The notes beneath the pieces were generated by a model, which was not told the origin of the DNA, did not search any database, and saw only the letters and a program-made list of their open reading frames with translations. Made by a program: the position numbers and the translations under genes. Below are positions 1 to 12,149 of a stretch of DNA of 64,000 nt, piece by piece. Position 1 is the first letter of the stretch. The number at the start of each line of letters is the position of its first letter. The DNA comes from Plicaturopsis crispa FD-325 SS-3 (lineage: Eukaryota > Basidiomycota > Agaricomycetes > Amylocorticiales > Amylocorticiaceae), in NCBI GenBank assembly GCA_000827205.1, contig KN832568.1, forward strand, positions 589,241-653,240, read 5' to 3'.

Positions 1-618
1 TCGAACGCCTACATGCTCCATGCGCTGGGCATCACGCACGTCGTGTCCGTTGGCGAATGCGCACTTGTCCCACCCCCACATGCCGCACAGGGTACCGCTC
101 CCTCCGTGTCCCGGGCCTGTGCCATGCCCGGCCCCGGCGCGCACTACATCCCGGGCAAAGGCCCGGGCGCGCAGGGCTCGCTGTGGATCGAGGAGCGCGA
201 GGGGCGCATCAAGGTGCTCGACATCCAGGGCGTGTGCGACGACGGGATCGACACGCTCGAGCCGCAGCTCGCGCCGATCTGCGAGTGGATCGAGCGCGCG
301 CGCGCGGCGGGCGGGCAGGTGCTCGTGCACTGTCGCGTCGGCGTGAGCCGCAGCGCGACCGTCGCGATTGCGTACGTCATGCAGCACCTCGGCGTCCCGC
401 TCGTCGAGGCGTACCTCATCGTGCGCTCGCGCCGCCTCAGCGTGCTCATTCAGCCCAATATGCGGCTGCTGTATAATTTGTGTGGGTGGGAGAGGCACCT
501 TGCCAAGGCGCGCGCGGGGGGAGATGAGGAGAGGCTAAGGAAGGAGCTCTCGCGCTCGATGAATTGGCCGTACCTCGCAAGGGAGGTGCATTTGCTCAAC
601 GAGAAGTATTTGCACTGA
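1..618 (+). CDS. PPS1: Dual-specificity protein phosphatase, PPS1-like (3' part; 5' end outside window)
   Basis: The reading frame is already open at base 1 and runs to a TGA at 616-618, so only the C-terminal catalytic part is present. The signature HCRVGVSRSA, with nucleophilic Cys and P-loop Arg (HCX5R), is at about 331-360. It is followed by the helix AIAYVMQHLG and the conserved RRLSVLIQPN segment typical of fungal PPS1-type tyrosine/dual-specificity phosphatases. The family removes phosphate from phospho-Tyr and phospho-Ser/Thr; yeast PPS1 is linked to S-phase control (family knowledge). No intron is needed in the visible part. The stretch from about 60 to 150 is less conserved-looking. 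The catalytic motif is certain. The PPS1 assignment rests on the C-terminal segment and is likely but not proven without the N-terminal half. Confidence 0.85.
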   Translation, partial: SNAYMLHALGITHVVSVGECALVPPPHAAQGTAPSVSRACAMPGPGAHYIPGKGPGAQGSLWIEEREGRIKVLDIQGVCDDGIDTLEPQLAPICEWIERARAAGGQVLVHCRVGVSRSATVAIAYVMQHLGVPLVEAYLIVRSRRLSVLIQPNMRLLYNLCGWERHLAKARAGGDEERLRKELSRSMNWPYLAREVHLLNEKYLH

Positions 619-1202
619 GTCGAGCCCGCCGGCGGCTTGCTGGCCGAAAACCTGGACCTCCACGCATACACGAAATGTCTTGTCTCCAACGCCCCATCTC
701 CATCTTCACCTTCACCCCCATGCACATCATCTGTACCACCACTCCCACGTCCCATATCCCACCCCACCCCTCATCCCCCCGGACTGTTTAAATCCCATCT
801 GCCATCTGTCTGTACGTCTGTCTGCCTCTGTCTTGGGTCTGTTGTAGTTCTTGTTGTACATGATGCCTCCTTCTGCGCACAAGCGGTTTCGCTGCTGTTG
901 ATAGACTGTTCCCCTGCCCCTCTTCAACGCATATTTATTATCTGCATCCTGTTTCTTCGCGCCCTTGTACTTGCTATACACCGTGGTATCATAAATGAAT
1001 TGACAAGCATTTCATCTACCGGTCAGCGAGGGTAGTATTACAATCGACAAGTATGTTCAATATTGCCAAGATCTATGTCAATGGGTGCCTGCGTGTGGGT
1101 GGCATCGATGGTGAGCGGAAGAAGAAATAGAATACATGTTCGACGACACGAATGTACATACATGAAGTAGAAGGTGACTATTATGCAGGTCCAAGATGTA
1201 GC
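619..1202. other. Convergent intergenic region (3' flanks)
   Basis: This lies between the stop of the phosphatase (+) and the stop of the ABC transporter (-), so it should hold both 3' UTRs. It is pyrimidine-rich on the plus strand. Only short, unconvincing ORFs are present and no RNA gene or repeat is seen. Confidence 0.6.
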
Positions 1203-4200
1203 CTACCGCTTCTCCTTGACGAAAAAGTGCAGCGTGAAGAAGCTCACGGCCGTAAACGAGACGAAGAAGATGCCCAGCAGGGATATGTTCGGCCACCAGA
1301 ACGACTGCGCGCGCAGCCCGAACGTCGACAGGATCGTCGCTGCCGGGACGTCGAGGTCCACGCCGTACTAGGCGCGCCGTTTCGTCAGCACGATGCATGC
1401 GATGAATTGATGCAGCAGAATAGGGCACTTACTTTATGCTCGCTGAGACTCAGGTACCGCAGCTCGTTCACGGCGAGCGCTTCGAACGCAGCGTGGAAGA
1501 AGGACACCGTGTGCAGCCACCGCAACGAGGGCGTCACGGACTCTCGGTTGATCAGCAGCCCGGTGAACAGCAGGCTGGAAATTTTAGTCAGTACGATATC
1601 TCTGCGTGTACCTTTTTGGGCAGACGCACTTGAAAAGCATGACGAGCGTCCCGACTAGGCTCGCGACGCTGGTGCTGGCGAAGGCGATGGAGAGGAGGAG
1701 CACGACACTCGCGGTGGTGAGATTGAACAGCACGAGGGTGAGCAGGAATTTCCAGAACGCGGGCACGGTGGGGACGAGCCCCACCAGGCTGTAGACAATT
1801 CCGCCGAATACCAGGGGAGGAACGACGCGTAAGGGCAGGATGTCAAACAGAACCTACGAAGATATCGCGTCAGATAGGGAGAGTTTGGTCGAATAAGATG
1901 AATACCTTCGACGAGAAGTATGTAAAGGAAGAGTAGTATCCGTTTGCCCTTGAAGATTGCATTAAGGGTCGGATATCACTCCATACGGACGTCATAGCGA
2001 GTCACAAAACCTTACCTTTCTCTCATGAAGAGGATGCGTTCGTTGGCGAATAGGCCGAGACTAGAAAGGCAGGAAAATCCGAACAGTGCGAGACTGAAGA
2101 AGAATATGCCTGTGCACTTAGTCAGTACCGATGGTGTTCCTTTTGACACACATACGTACCCAGTCGATTCTGGAACCCTGGGATGTCGTTCCTGTGGGCA
2201 AAAGGTCAACATTTCGTGAATGGGCTTGGTAGAAAAATGGACACGTACGTCACATTGTGGAAGAATAATCCACAAATCACTTATATGAACCGTCAGTTAG
2301 GTTCATCCTGTATTCCATTGTCACTCACAAGCCAGTGCAATCGACGATAGATAGTGCGCCATGAGCAAAGCCGGGTCCCGGTAAAGGTTCTTGAATGCCC
2401 TCCCGCTCAATATCCGGAACTGCGTCGCCCAGCTTGCCCGATTGCGTCCGCGCAGCAGCGAGCTCTCCACCGCGACATCCCTCAGCTCCCCACTCTCACT
2501 CAGCTCGTTCAGCGCGTGCGCCTCTTGCCTAATCGCGGCCGCGACCTCGCTGGCGGCATATGCCTCGACGAGCGCGGCGAGCGGCGGCGCGAGCGGCGTA
2601 TCACCCTTGGGCGCGGACGCGGTCACCGTCTCGATGAACTGCGACGTCTTGCGCTTGATGGAGGATGCGATCGAGTTCGGCCGCGTGTGCAGCTCGGTGC
2701 CGTCGCTAGCATAAGTCGATGAGCGTCCGTTCGACGAGCGCACAGAGAGGGGAACTGGCTGTGACCTTCCTGCCGCGCGCTCTTCGTCACTCAGATTCAG
2801 GGCATCGGTAGGAGATTCTGGCTCGGTGGTGCGGCTCTCGGGCGTTGGCGTTGAGCTGGTACTAGCGTTCATGGTGAGGTCGACTTTGCGCCCATGTTAG
2901 TAAGGAGCCGTGGGATAAGAGGAGGGTACATACTCAAGAAATCAGCAATGTTGAAGCCAGGAGGGCATGGGCGCCCGATGCCTGAGAAGTAGTCCTGGCA
3001 CTTGGCCATCTCTCCAGAGTACACCATTTTGCCTTGGGCTAAGACGAGAAGCTGGTCAAAGAGGGAGACGATGTTACTCCGCGGCTGGTGGATGGTGAAC
3101 ACAACGGTGCGATTGTAGTCACGGGCGAGCGAGACCAGGCTCTCGACGACATTGAATGCGTTGTACGCATCAAGACCTAGTGACTGCATGAGAGTCAATA
3201 TCTAACATGAATATAAGTACGCACCGCTCGTAGGCTCATCCAAGAACAGAATGGAAGGGCTAGTAACGAGTTCGCATGCGATGGACACACGGCGTTTCTC
3301 ACCGCCAGAGATAGAACGGCGACCAGAACTCCCGATTCGCGACTCCCGAATATGCAATATGCCGAGCTCGTTCATAGTCTCCAGCGTCCTGAACTTCTTC
3401 GCCTCATAGCTCATCTCGCGCGGGAGCCGCAGCAGCGCCGAATAGAGTACCGTCTCGTACACGGTCAGTGTGCTCATCAGCGTGTCCTCCTGGTCAACGA
3501 AGCCCATCACCGTCCTGAACTGTGCATCCTCGACCTCGCGGCCGTTGACGAGCGTTGTGCCGCTGACCTGACCCTTCTTGCGCTTGCGTGCCAGGATATC
3601 CAGGAACGTCGACTTGCCGGCGCCGGACGCGCCTACGATGGCCATGATCTGGCCGGGCTTCACTGTGCCTGTGATGCCATCCAGGATGGTGCGCGCGCCG
3701 AGCGTGTAGCTGAGGTCCGAGAAATGGAGGGACGCAGGAACATGGTCCGTCATCAGCTTCGACGCTTCATTATCTGGGAGGCGAATTTGCCCGAGGTCAC
3801 CGCCTCTGCTCGTGCGGCCAGCATACCACAAAACTGCACACAAACGTGTTGGACAATCGGCGTAGATAGATGATGAGTGGGGCACGTACTGGCGGAAGAC
3901 AATATGACGATCAGCCCCGCTCCGGCCCCGCTCAACGCGACCCAGCGGGTGTTGTCTGGCTTGGGTGGGCGCACGTATCCAGGCACCTGGGAGTAGTGCA
4001 GACATTCGCCCCCGTCGCAGTTCAGGGTGATGTACCCATCCCCGAAAATATCGTTGATAAGCGAGTTCATAGCCGGTTCCTCGAATTTGCACCCTGCGCC
4101 TGTGGTACAGCTGAACTTCGCCGGGCCCTTTATCTCTTCCGTCAGAAATTCACCGATGTCTGTTAATTGCCCATCATTAGCTGTTCCGTGTTCCGTGACC

Positions 4201-5267
4201 CGTGCGCGAAGCTTAAATGCCTACCGACGCTGCCGTCCTCGCCACAGATGAACCGTCCAGGGATGCAGCTGCATTTGATGTGGTCGCACGCGTACTGCGT
4301 GATGTTCGTGTCGTATCCGGGGATGGTGTCTGATTTGCACGTGTCGAGCTCGCAGTAGAACGACTCTTGCTGCGCGACCCAGAACTGGAAGTCGCAGGTC
4401 GACTTTGTCGAGTCGCAGCTGAACGTGACTTGTGGTGGCCGTCCGTCCAAGATATCGATGATCTTACGGTCTGTGGGGATGATAAGCCGGAACACGTAGC
4501 AAATACGGAGGAGCGAGCGCTTACTGGTGACATCGCACATTTGATGGTTGTTAAAGACCGTCTCCCCGCCCTTGTAGCACGTCATATTCGCAGCTACGGT
4601 GTCGTCGTCGAGTCCAGATATCCCACCCGCGAGCGGGAAACCGACGCAGGCATTGTCCGTCTTGCACACTGTGTAGACACAGACCTTATTCGACATCGAG
4701 ACATGCGCGGAGAGGTGTAGGTACGCACCGTTGCAATTGATTCCTGTCCATCCATCTTTGCACTCGCATTGCTGACCATCCTCACGCAATCTTCTGTGTT
4801 CACCGTCGGCCAACGAGTCACATTCTGGGATAAAAGAGGTCAGACGTAACGACGCGACGCGCTTGTGCAACACATACGTGGAATTAAGCAGTCTATCCCT
4901 CCCCATCCAGGCGGACATTTGCATTGTCCATCATACGGATCACATGTGCCGTATTGCCCGCATGTAAACGCGGGTAAGAGACAGTTGAAGCACGGAGGAC
5001 ATTTGTCTAGGAAAGCACCAGGCGATTAGCTCACTCAATGCGGGGCTTGAAGCACGGCAAGCTCACCTTGCGACGGGATGTTCACCAAGCTCCGCTACGC
5101 AAATTCAGTTCCTGTCTCCGCGAAAGCTGACCGGACTTCAAACGCACCGAAAGATCATAACTTGAGACTGCCGGAACGCTTCTCCGTGATACGTTGCTCG
5201 CTGCGCTGGAAGACAGAGGCGCTCCGAGCAGTGCAAGCGCCCAGACAAAGCTCGTCGGTCGCTTCAT
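1203..5267 (-). CDS. ADP1: ABCG-family half-size transporter with EGF-like ectodomain (ADP1-like)
   Basis: Multi-exon minus-strand gene. The ATG at 5267 opens a signal peptide ([15 protein letters not shown], then small residues). Cys-rich EGF-like modules follow in about 5040-4720 (CGQYGTCDP...CKCPPGW and [12 protein letters not shown]), then a long Cys-containing ectodomain to about 4000. A membrane segment lies at about 3940-3890. The nucleotide-binding domain carries Walker [10 protein letters not shown] (about 3610-3640), signature SGGEKRR (about 3290-3310), Walker [11 protein letters not shown] (about 3230-3250) and the H-loop in [10 protein letters not shown] Ser/Thr-rich linker precedes the C-terminal ABC2 membrane helices, which end in FVKEKR and TAG at 1205-1203. 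This order matches yeast ADP1, a half transporter of unknown substrate. Introns are about 50-60 nt. Family assignment is firm; substrate and exact exon ends in the last third are not resolved. Confidence 0.9.
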
Positions 5268-6258
5268 GTTCTGCAAGCACGACCAAGGATCGTAGCCGCA
5301 AAGTTGAGAGTACTTTTGTTCGCCTTAGCAAACGAGCTGCGGTTCCTGCGCAATATTGCAAGAGAGCTGCCGCCACATCTGCCACCGCCTCTGCATGGCG
5401 CATGTTCTCACGGTAACCTAATCCTGAAATGGAAGCACCCCTGTGTGCTATTCCCCATCTCCGCACTTTCAGCGAATTGCCAGACGTCCGAGTCGTTCAT
5501 GCCTTTTTGCCTTGGTCCCTGCAGGTCCCTTCAATTATCCAGATGATATCGTGGACGGTCTCTCTAAGAATTCTCGGTCATGGTACGAGCCAAGCCGAGG
5601 CACTTACAAATATTTAGCGGTAGGCGAATCGGTAAATGATGAGCTGTCGGTGTTGCACCTTCGGAATGTTGTGGGACACATATTCCGCAGCGCACCGGGC
5701 ACCCCATTGCTGCAGCTTCCCTCGGAATCACTTTCTACGCCTCTGATCACGATTTCCGGGGCCGCGGCAACCAGGGGCTACGAAGGACTACTCACTGCAT
5801 GTGGCGCAGCGACATCTTCCATATGCACGCCACTCGCGCGCACCCCCATGTTGACAGTTGATCCTATACCAAGAGCCTCCAACGGGCATGCCTAATCAGT
5901 AGTGAGCCCTTTTTTTACCGTGTCCACTATCAGCAGTAACATAACATAAGTAATAGTCACCGTGTGCAGGTCACCAACGTTTGGCGCTTTTTCTTTATCT
6001 GTTCCGACGGTCGTCATTTGCCTCCGAGGGCCGGGCCAACCACTGTGGATGTGTCACTAGTATGTCGACGCGAAATTATTGATCTTTCTGCAAGGACACG
6101 TCTCGGTGTCCAACTCTATCTCCGCCTTGCCAATCTTCTATGTACGAGTATTTTATCAGTTATGGCAACGAGGCGGTCAACATCAATGTCCCCCAGCCCG
6201 CCAGGAGCGCTGCAGGCACTCTTCTTCACGGCCTCCATCCTCCCTCCTTCAAATTTCA
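5268..6258. other. Divergent promoter region between ABC transporter and DUF6534 gene
   Basis: About 1 kb between two divergent starts. An open frame at 5443-5895 has no recognisable domain, no clear start context and no splice partners, so it was not called. The region presumably holds both promoters; no motif was convincing enough to mark. Confidence 0.5.
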
Positions 6259-7849
6259 ATGGCCCCCTCCTCCTCATTTCCCCCTTCGGCTTCCGTAGAT
6301 TTCTCGCTGTATCATATCCTATTCTCCGCTGTAGTCGTAACGACTGCTTTATTTGGCATCATCGTCATGCAGGCGTTCATGTACTTTACAATCTTTAAAA
6401 AGTGAGTCGTTCCCTCGAAGTTGCCTTGCTAGGCGTGCTGATATGGCATGCGCGCGTTATTTAGTGAGAAACCATGGATGAAATCGATCGTGCGTTCATT
6501 CACTCTTCGCCATGAGTGCATACTAACCCTCGCTTCAGGTTGCATTGCTAGTTGTCCTGGTCGGCACAAGCATCGTCTTCCAATGCATACCACTGCAGGT
6601 ATCCGTCGTCCAATCCCATGGTGTGTTTCTATCCATCTCTTTCCGACAGGAAGCGCTGACACTATATTCACGGCCACAGGAAATTTCGACACTATTGCCA
6701 CCAGCTGGGGATTATCACCAGGTATGCTGCAGGTGACCTTGCTCTCTCATCCTCTGACTGACTCTGACTGTGCTCCAACCTCAAGTTCCGGTTCTAACGG
6801 TGCGTAGTTTCGCGTCGCATCTGCCTGTCGTCACTCACGCGCTATACAGGCAACGGTAGCTTCAACCGTCCAGCTCGTTTTCGGCTGGCGTATCAAGGCG
6901 CTGACAGAAAACGTGCGAATCTTTGGGGTCATCGTCTTCCTGTCTACTTGCCAATGGCGTACGTTTTCTTCTCTCGGAATCCTCGTCGATTGACTGACTG
7001 CAGGTCTCTGGGTGCGTAGTCGCAGGATTGACTGTCACGGTATCACAACGAATGCTACTCATATCTCCCCAGTCGCTGGTACTGGAGAACGTGGCGATAA
7101 CATGGTCGGTATTAGCCGCCACCACAGACATCGTCATCTCGGCGGCCCTGATTGCATTCCTCGTAAGCAACGCGTCTGGTCTCCCCCTCCACGGCTGGTG
7201 AAGCTGACTGGCAGGACAGGTGCGTAACCGTACGGGCGTCAAAACCGTGGACAGCACCGTCAATAAAATCATTCGATGTGAGCCACGTAGACTCTCCACG
7301 AAACCCCCTTCTCTGACGCGTACCGTCGCAGTAACGATACAAACCGGCCTCCTAACGAGCATCGCCGCCCTATTCGTCCTAGAACTATACGTTGCCTACG
7401 TGAGCACCCCCCTTCCCCCTCTCTCTTTCCATCCTTCACCCCGACTGACTCTACCCGCCACCCTTCTCCCGCAGCCGCAAAATGGATAGTGCGTGCGCAC
7501 CCCCTCTCCTCCTCTCTTCCCCGGCGCTGGAGACTTACCCGGCCCTTCTATCTATCTATCCCGCAGCTCCATCATCGGCTTCGCGATCAGCGGCTTGTAC
7601 GTGATCTCGCTGCTCTCCTCGCTGCTCGCGCGCGAGAGCTGGCGCGAGACGTGGGGCAGCGGGCCGCGCGACCTCGAGGTGCGCCGCGAGGGGGAGGTAG
7701 AGATGGAGGCTGTTCCGCTGTCGCCGGCGAGCGACGCGTCGTCTGAGCTGCGGTCGGAGGCGGCGAAGAGCGGCACGCACACTTCGGGGGAAGCGAGGCA
7801 GGCGCGCCCCTCGGAGTCGATTGCCCTCGCACCGCTGCCGTCACGGTAG
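6259..7849 (+). CDS. Integral membrane protein, DUF6534-type, many tiny exons
   Basis: Start ATG 6259 (MAPSSSFPPS). The frame can be followed through about 11 exons whose joins all keep phase: 6259-6401, a 25 nt exon 6465-6489 (NEKPWMKSI), further exons including two of only 14 nt (one giving PVPVLT, one giving PQNGY), and a last exon ending with TAG at 7849. The product has repeated hydrophobic helices (YHILFSAVVVTTALFGIIV; ALLVVLVGTSIVF; VQLVFGWRIK; VLAATTDIVISAALIAF; TIQTGLLTSIAALFVLELYV) and ends in a polar acidic tail of about 80 residues. The helix order and the motif NKIIRLTIQTGLLTS followed by GLYVISLLSSLLAR match the fungal DUF6534 family, which is predicted seven-pass and of unknown function. 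Location is probably plasma or endomembrane. The family call is from motif memory; no ligand is known. Confidence 0.8.
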
Positions 7850-10081
7850 CGTCGGTCTACGCTTCACGCGTCAATGCGTAAAGACGCGATACGACGGGCA
7901 CTCGCAACCTCAACAACCTAATTACGAGACAACGCAACTACACACTTAATCTTTTGTTTGCGGCCATGGACGTCATATACACGCACGAATGGACTTGGGC
8001 ACGACTGTACTATTGGATTCAAATATTTACCGTGCGCCGCGGCGAGCGCTGGGCATACGCAGTGTCAAGTGGTATGTAGATGCCTGGGACAGCGCGCTGC
8101 CTTTTATTATTCATGGACTTGAACGTCAGGTTTCCATTCCATTCATTGATTTCTGGTTGGTCTGCCTGTGCCCAAGCCAGTGGCTACATGCAACATGAGC
8201 TCCATTCTAAGTTCTATGAGCCGAGAAAGGGAACAATTATGTCGCGATCCCAGCGGCTGTGACGAGCAGCATGCCTCTCTTCCTCGGCTGGGACTCGGGA
8301 CAGTGTTTGACGAACGCTGGAGCTGACTCGGAGCCTGTCTAGACTGCGCGCAGCACCCGTCAGCCAAAACATAGGCGCGTCAGAAACTAGGTTGGACAGT
8401 TAGACACCTCAGCGCCCTTGCACATTGTCAACATACGGTAATAGTCCCACTGCCTGTCTCTGATTTCAGCGATACATGGACCGTATCTGAGGTCCAAATG
8501 TACGCGATTGTGTTGCTATTTCGCGATTTGTAGACGTTTTCCGAGGCGTGTATCCAACATCAAGCTGCCCGTCGGCTTGAGCTCGCGAATGCAAACGAGC
8601 GCGACGCGTGCTTTCTATTTAGCGTGACTCGAGTCGGTTCGCACGTGAGCCGAACGCAGCTCCGTGGCTGAGCCTGCCATCCTCGTCTCTTGTCGTTTCC
8701 CACCACGGAGTTGCAGCGGATTCTCGGAATTTCTCCCAAGTTACTGCTTTCTAGTGCGCAACTAGAACCACTTGACTTCTCGCGACGACTCTTAAGCGAT
8801 AAGCAATGTTATGCGCGAGACGGACGCGCCGCTCGAACGCGCGCTATGATGACGGCAAAGTCCAGCCCGGACGCGTCACGGTAGATGGAGACGCGCTAAA
8901 ACGCTCTGTAATAGACTGTTTGGCTCATGTGGAATGGTTTACGCGTCAGTGCGTCAAAGGACGCGAACACGCGAAAGGCGCGACGGATACTCGACGCCGT
9001 CGCGTGCAGATGGCCTCTGGACGCGAGGAAGGTCTGCCAAAAATAGGGATGATAGAGGCGGCCAACGACTATTCTTGTGTACGAGGATGGCGCCAGAACC
9101 GGTGAGTAGTCGATCATACCGTTTCTCCCATTTAAATCCATGTTTCTCAAGACCTGCATACGACGTGAAGGTAACGCAACCCTTCTGGTTCGGGTTGCTC
9201 GACGTCGCGTACTCGGCAGTGTCCGCACACGTAGCTTGCGAGTAACGGCTTGCGCGATTGGTCGTGCCCAGTGCCAGTCCCGGCGATGCTCGTCTATATG
9301 GGACGCGCTCGGGTTGATGTGCATCGTCGTTTGCACATCTACGAAAACAGTATCGGCTCTCTCTGTAGCGTGGAAGCATACAATGCAATGCCCAATATGA
9401 TGTACTCAGAGGGGGGAGCACTCTCGACCCCGCGCGCCGCCCTGCATGTAGCGACGCGTCGCACTACTGCAAGGTGAGTAATACAATCTCATGCATAGAG
9501 GTCTAGCAACGAAATACGGCTCCAGACGCGTATAGATCCTACGGGGTCGCCGAGCATCGCGTCGATTCCCTACGGTTGATTCATTTGCACAGTTGCAGTC
9601 AAATGTTGGCCCTCTAGTCGGGATTTTCTGTATACTCTACGTTCACGGTGTTCGTCTTTCTGTCCACTCGTATTTGCAGAGACAGGTGGGTTCTCAGTAC
9701 CCATCTCATCCTCGACAAACCTCCGAAGATGTAGTGGCCACGTGGTATCCTCTTCCCCGCACTTTCCCCTCAATCCGGATCTCGGGCCTCAAGTCTCTTC
9801 GGTTTCTGCATCTTACTTGGGTTTTTACTCTCCTCCTCCAGTCGTTTTAAGCAACAACTCCGCTTCAAATAACTGCCCATACACTGTTGCTCGAGCTAGC
9901 CCGACACGTCTAGGCTAACGGACCGACGTTCCGCACCGTCTCCCGGTCCAAAACTCCCACTCTCTCAGGTGCTCTCAGCGCAGCGTGGTCCACGGCACCT
10001 CCAGATCGCAAGACTCGCCCTTCCCGATTCTGTATATAGTCGTCGATTCGCGTCCTCCTGCATGCCCTCCACGTTCTAAAC
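7850..10081. other. 2.2 kb gene-free stretch with a cluster of ACGCGT sites, GAL1 promoter at right end
   Basis: No ORF here has codon structure, domain or splice support. The left two thirds contain six ACGCGT hexamers (about 7868, 8607, 8872, 8941, 9458, 9525) and many GACGCG words, far more than neighbouring gaps. About 9600-10081 is pyrimidine-rich and probably the galactokinase upstream region. No RNA gene or transposon end was found. Confidence 0.5.
10033..10038 (+). promoter_or_regulatory. Probable TATA element of the galactokinase gene
   Basis: TATATA lies 44 bases upstream of the galactokinase ATG at 10082, in a pyrimidine-rich stretch. Position and sequence fit a fungal core promoter; the transcription start is not known. 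Confidence 0.4.
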
Positions 10082-12149
10082 ATGGCCGCACAAGCATCTA
10101 TACCAATTTTCACGAATCTGAACGAGCTGTACCAGAATCTAGGCACATCGCTCAATCATGCGTCAGTTTCCGTGCGTGGATTCATTTCCGATCGCCTGCT
10201 AATCTATCTAGCCTCACAGTGAACGCTGGAATAATCTGACGGAGGAGTACGTCAAGCGGTTCGGCAGGAAGCCGACGTATATTGCAAGGGCCCCGGGTCG
10301 TGTAAAGTGAGTCGTGTGCACTCTCCGATCTACGAACAATATTCACTCCTGGATGCAGTCTGATAGGTATGCAAACTCGATGCAACTGACGATCAAGAAA
10401 TACTCATAGACGTGCACAGGTGAACACATCGACTACGCACTCTTCGGTGCATTCCCCGCTGCGATCGAGCAAGACATCCTGATCGCGTGTGGCCCCCGCG
10501 ACACATCCTCGGTCCCAGGCGGCGTCGTCGCAGATAACCTGCTCGCGAAATACGCGCGCCAAGAGTTCGCGCCGTCCATCGTCCCCAAAGACCTCGGCGT
10601 GCCGGACGAGCACGTCCACGTCGAGGGATGGCACCTCGACATCGACACCAAGAAGCTGCGCTGGGAGAGCTACGTCAAGGCTGGGTACTACGTGCGCATC
10701 TCCTCTTCTCTCCTTAGCTCCCGCACGCGCGATCTCATCCCCGTGTACAGGGTGTGCTGAACCGGTATTTCACCTCGAAGGGTGCGCTCCCCGTGCCTGT
10801 GGACCTGCTGTTCACAGGCACCGTACCCGCGGGCTCCGGGCTCTCGTCCAGCGCGGCGATGGTCGTCGCCTCGACGCTCGCGTTCCTCGCCGTGAATGGC
10901 AAACTCGACGACAGCTCCGCGCTCACAAAGGGCGAGCTTGTCGAGATGGCGATGCAGAACGAGAAGCGCGTCGGCGTCAACAGCGGCGGGTGCGTCCCCT
11001 CTCCTCTTCCTCCCTGCCTTGTGTCTCGCTGAAATTTGTGTTTGCACCGTACAGGCTCGACCAGGCGGCGTCCGTGATATGCACGACCTCGTCCGCGCTA
11101 TACGTGACGTTCTTCCCGCACCTCTTCGCGCAGCTCATCCCCCTCCCGCCTGGCGCGGTCTTCGTCTGCGCGAACACGCTCGTCGTGTCCGACAAGGTCG
11201 TGCACGCGCGCACGCGCTACAACCTGCGCGTCGTCGAGACGCTCGTCGCCGCGCGGGTCCTCGCGCGCCGCCTCGGCGTGAAGCTCCAAGAGGAGGCCGG
11301 CGGGAAACGAGAAAGGGTGACGCTGAGGGTGGTGCTGGGCCGCTGGGTCGGGGAGACGGAGGAGACGGAGCTTGGCGCGGAACAGTTGAAGGCCGCGTTG
11401 GAGAAGATGGTAGAGAAGATGGAGCTACTCAAGCCGGACAATGCGGACGGGGAAGAGGGTGTTACACTCGAGACGATGATCGAGTGGAGCGGGCTGAGCA
11501 AGGAGGAGTTTACGGAGACGTATCTCTCGTGGGTTGATGGTGCGTCGACCCTCCCCCCATTCCCCTGCTCGCCTCACCCTAACTATTGACCTGCCACTAG
11601 TCGAAGCCACTTACTTCCAGCTGTACAAACGAGCGAAACACGTCTTCCAAGAAGCCGCGCTCGTGCTCAAGTTCCGCGAGGTCTGCCTCCACGCAGCGAG
11701 CGCGCCCGACGTTGACGGGCGGGAGGAGCTTGGCGCGCTGATGAACGCGTCGCACGCGAGCTGCCGCGACCTGTGTGACTGCTCCTGCCCCGAGCTGAAC
11801 GAGCTCACGCAGCTCGCCCTGGACGCAGGCGCGTACGGCAGCCGGCTCACTGGTACGTTCTCTTCGGCCTATGCTTGATGTGGGGGGGGAGGCCTGATGG
11901 TTATCGCGTAGGCGCCGCGTGGGGCGGATGCACCGTCTCGCTCGTAGCGGAGGACAAGGTGGATGAGTTCATCAAGAAGGTGCAGCAGGGGTATGCGCCG
12001 TTCCGGGAGCTGGAAGGCGATAGCCTGAAGGAGGTGATCTTCGCTACGAAGCCTAGTAGTGGGGCGTGTGGTAGGCTCTTTCGTCGGTCTGCAATAGGCT
12101 GTCATGCTGATGTTTTGTGTTTCTCGCAGTATATAAATTCGAGGACTAG
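10082..12149 (+). CDS. GAL1: Galactokinase
   Basis: ATP-dependent phosphorylation of galactose to galactose-1-phosphate, first step of the Leloir pathway, in the cytosol. The start at 10082 gives MAAQASIPIFTNLNELYQNL. The galactose-binding GHMP motif GRVNLIGEHIDY is assembled across two introns by an 8 nt exon (10359-10366). The ATP-binding motif PAGSGLSSSAA lies near 10826-10860, with VNSGGLDQAASV split by an intron near 10990-11054. The C-terminal GHMP motif RLTGAAWGGCTVSLV is split by an intron near 11851-11911. The protein ends VYKFED at TAG 12147-12149, and length (about 520 residues) is normal for eukaryotic galactokinases. It is flanked by a gene-poor promoter and a convergent NmrA-like gene; no GAL7 or GAL10 is in the window. 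Assignment is secure. Confidence 0.97.

Noticed and set aside
5443-5895. 150-codon open frame upstream of the DUF6534 gene
   Set aside because: No domain, no splice partners, sits in a divergent promoter region.
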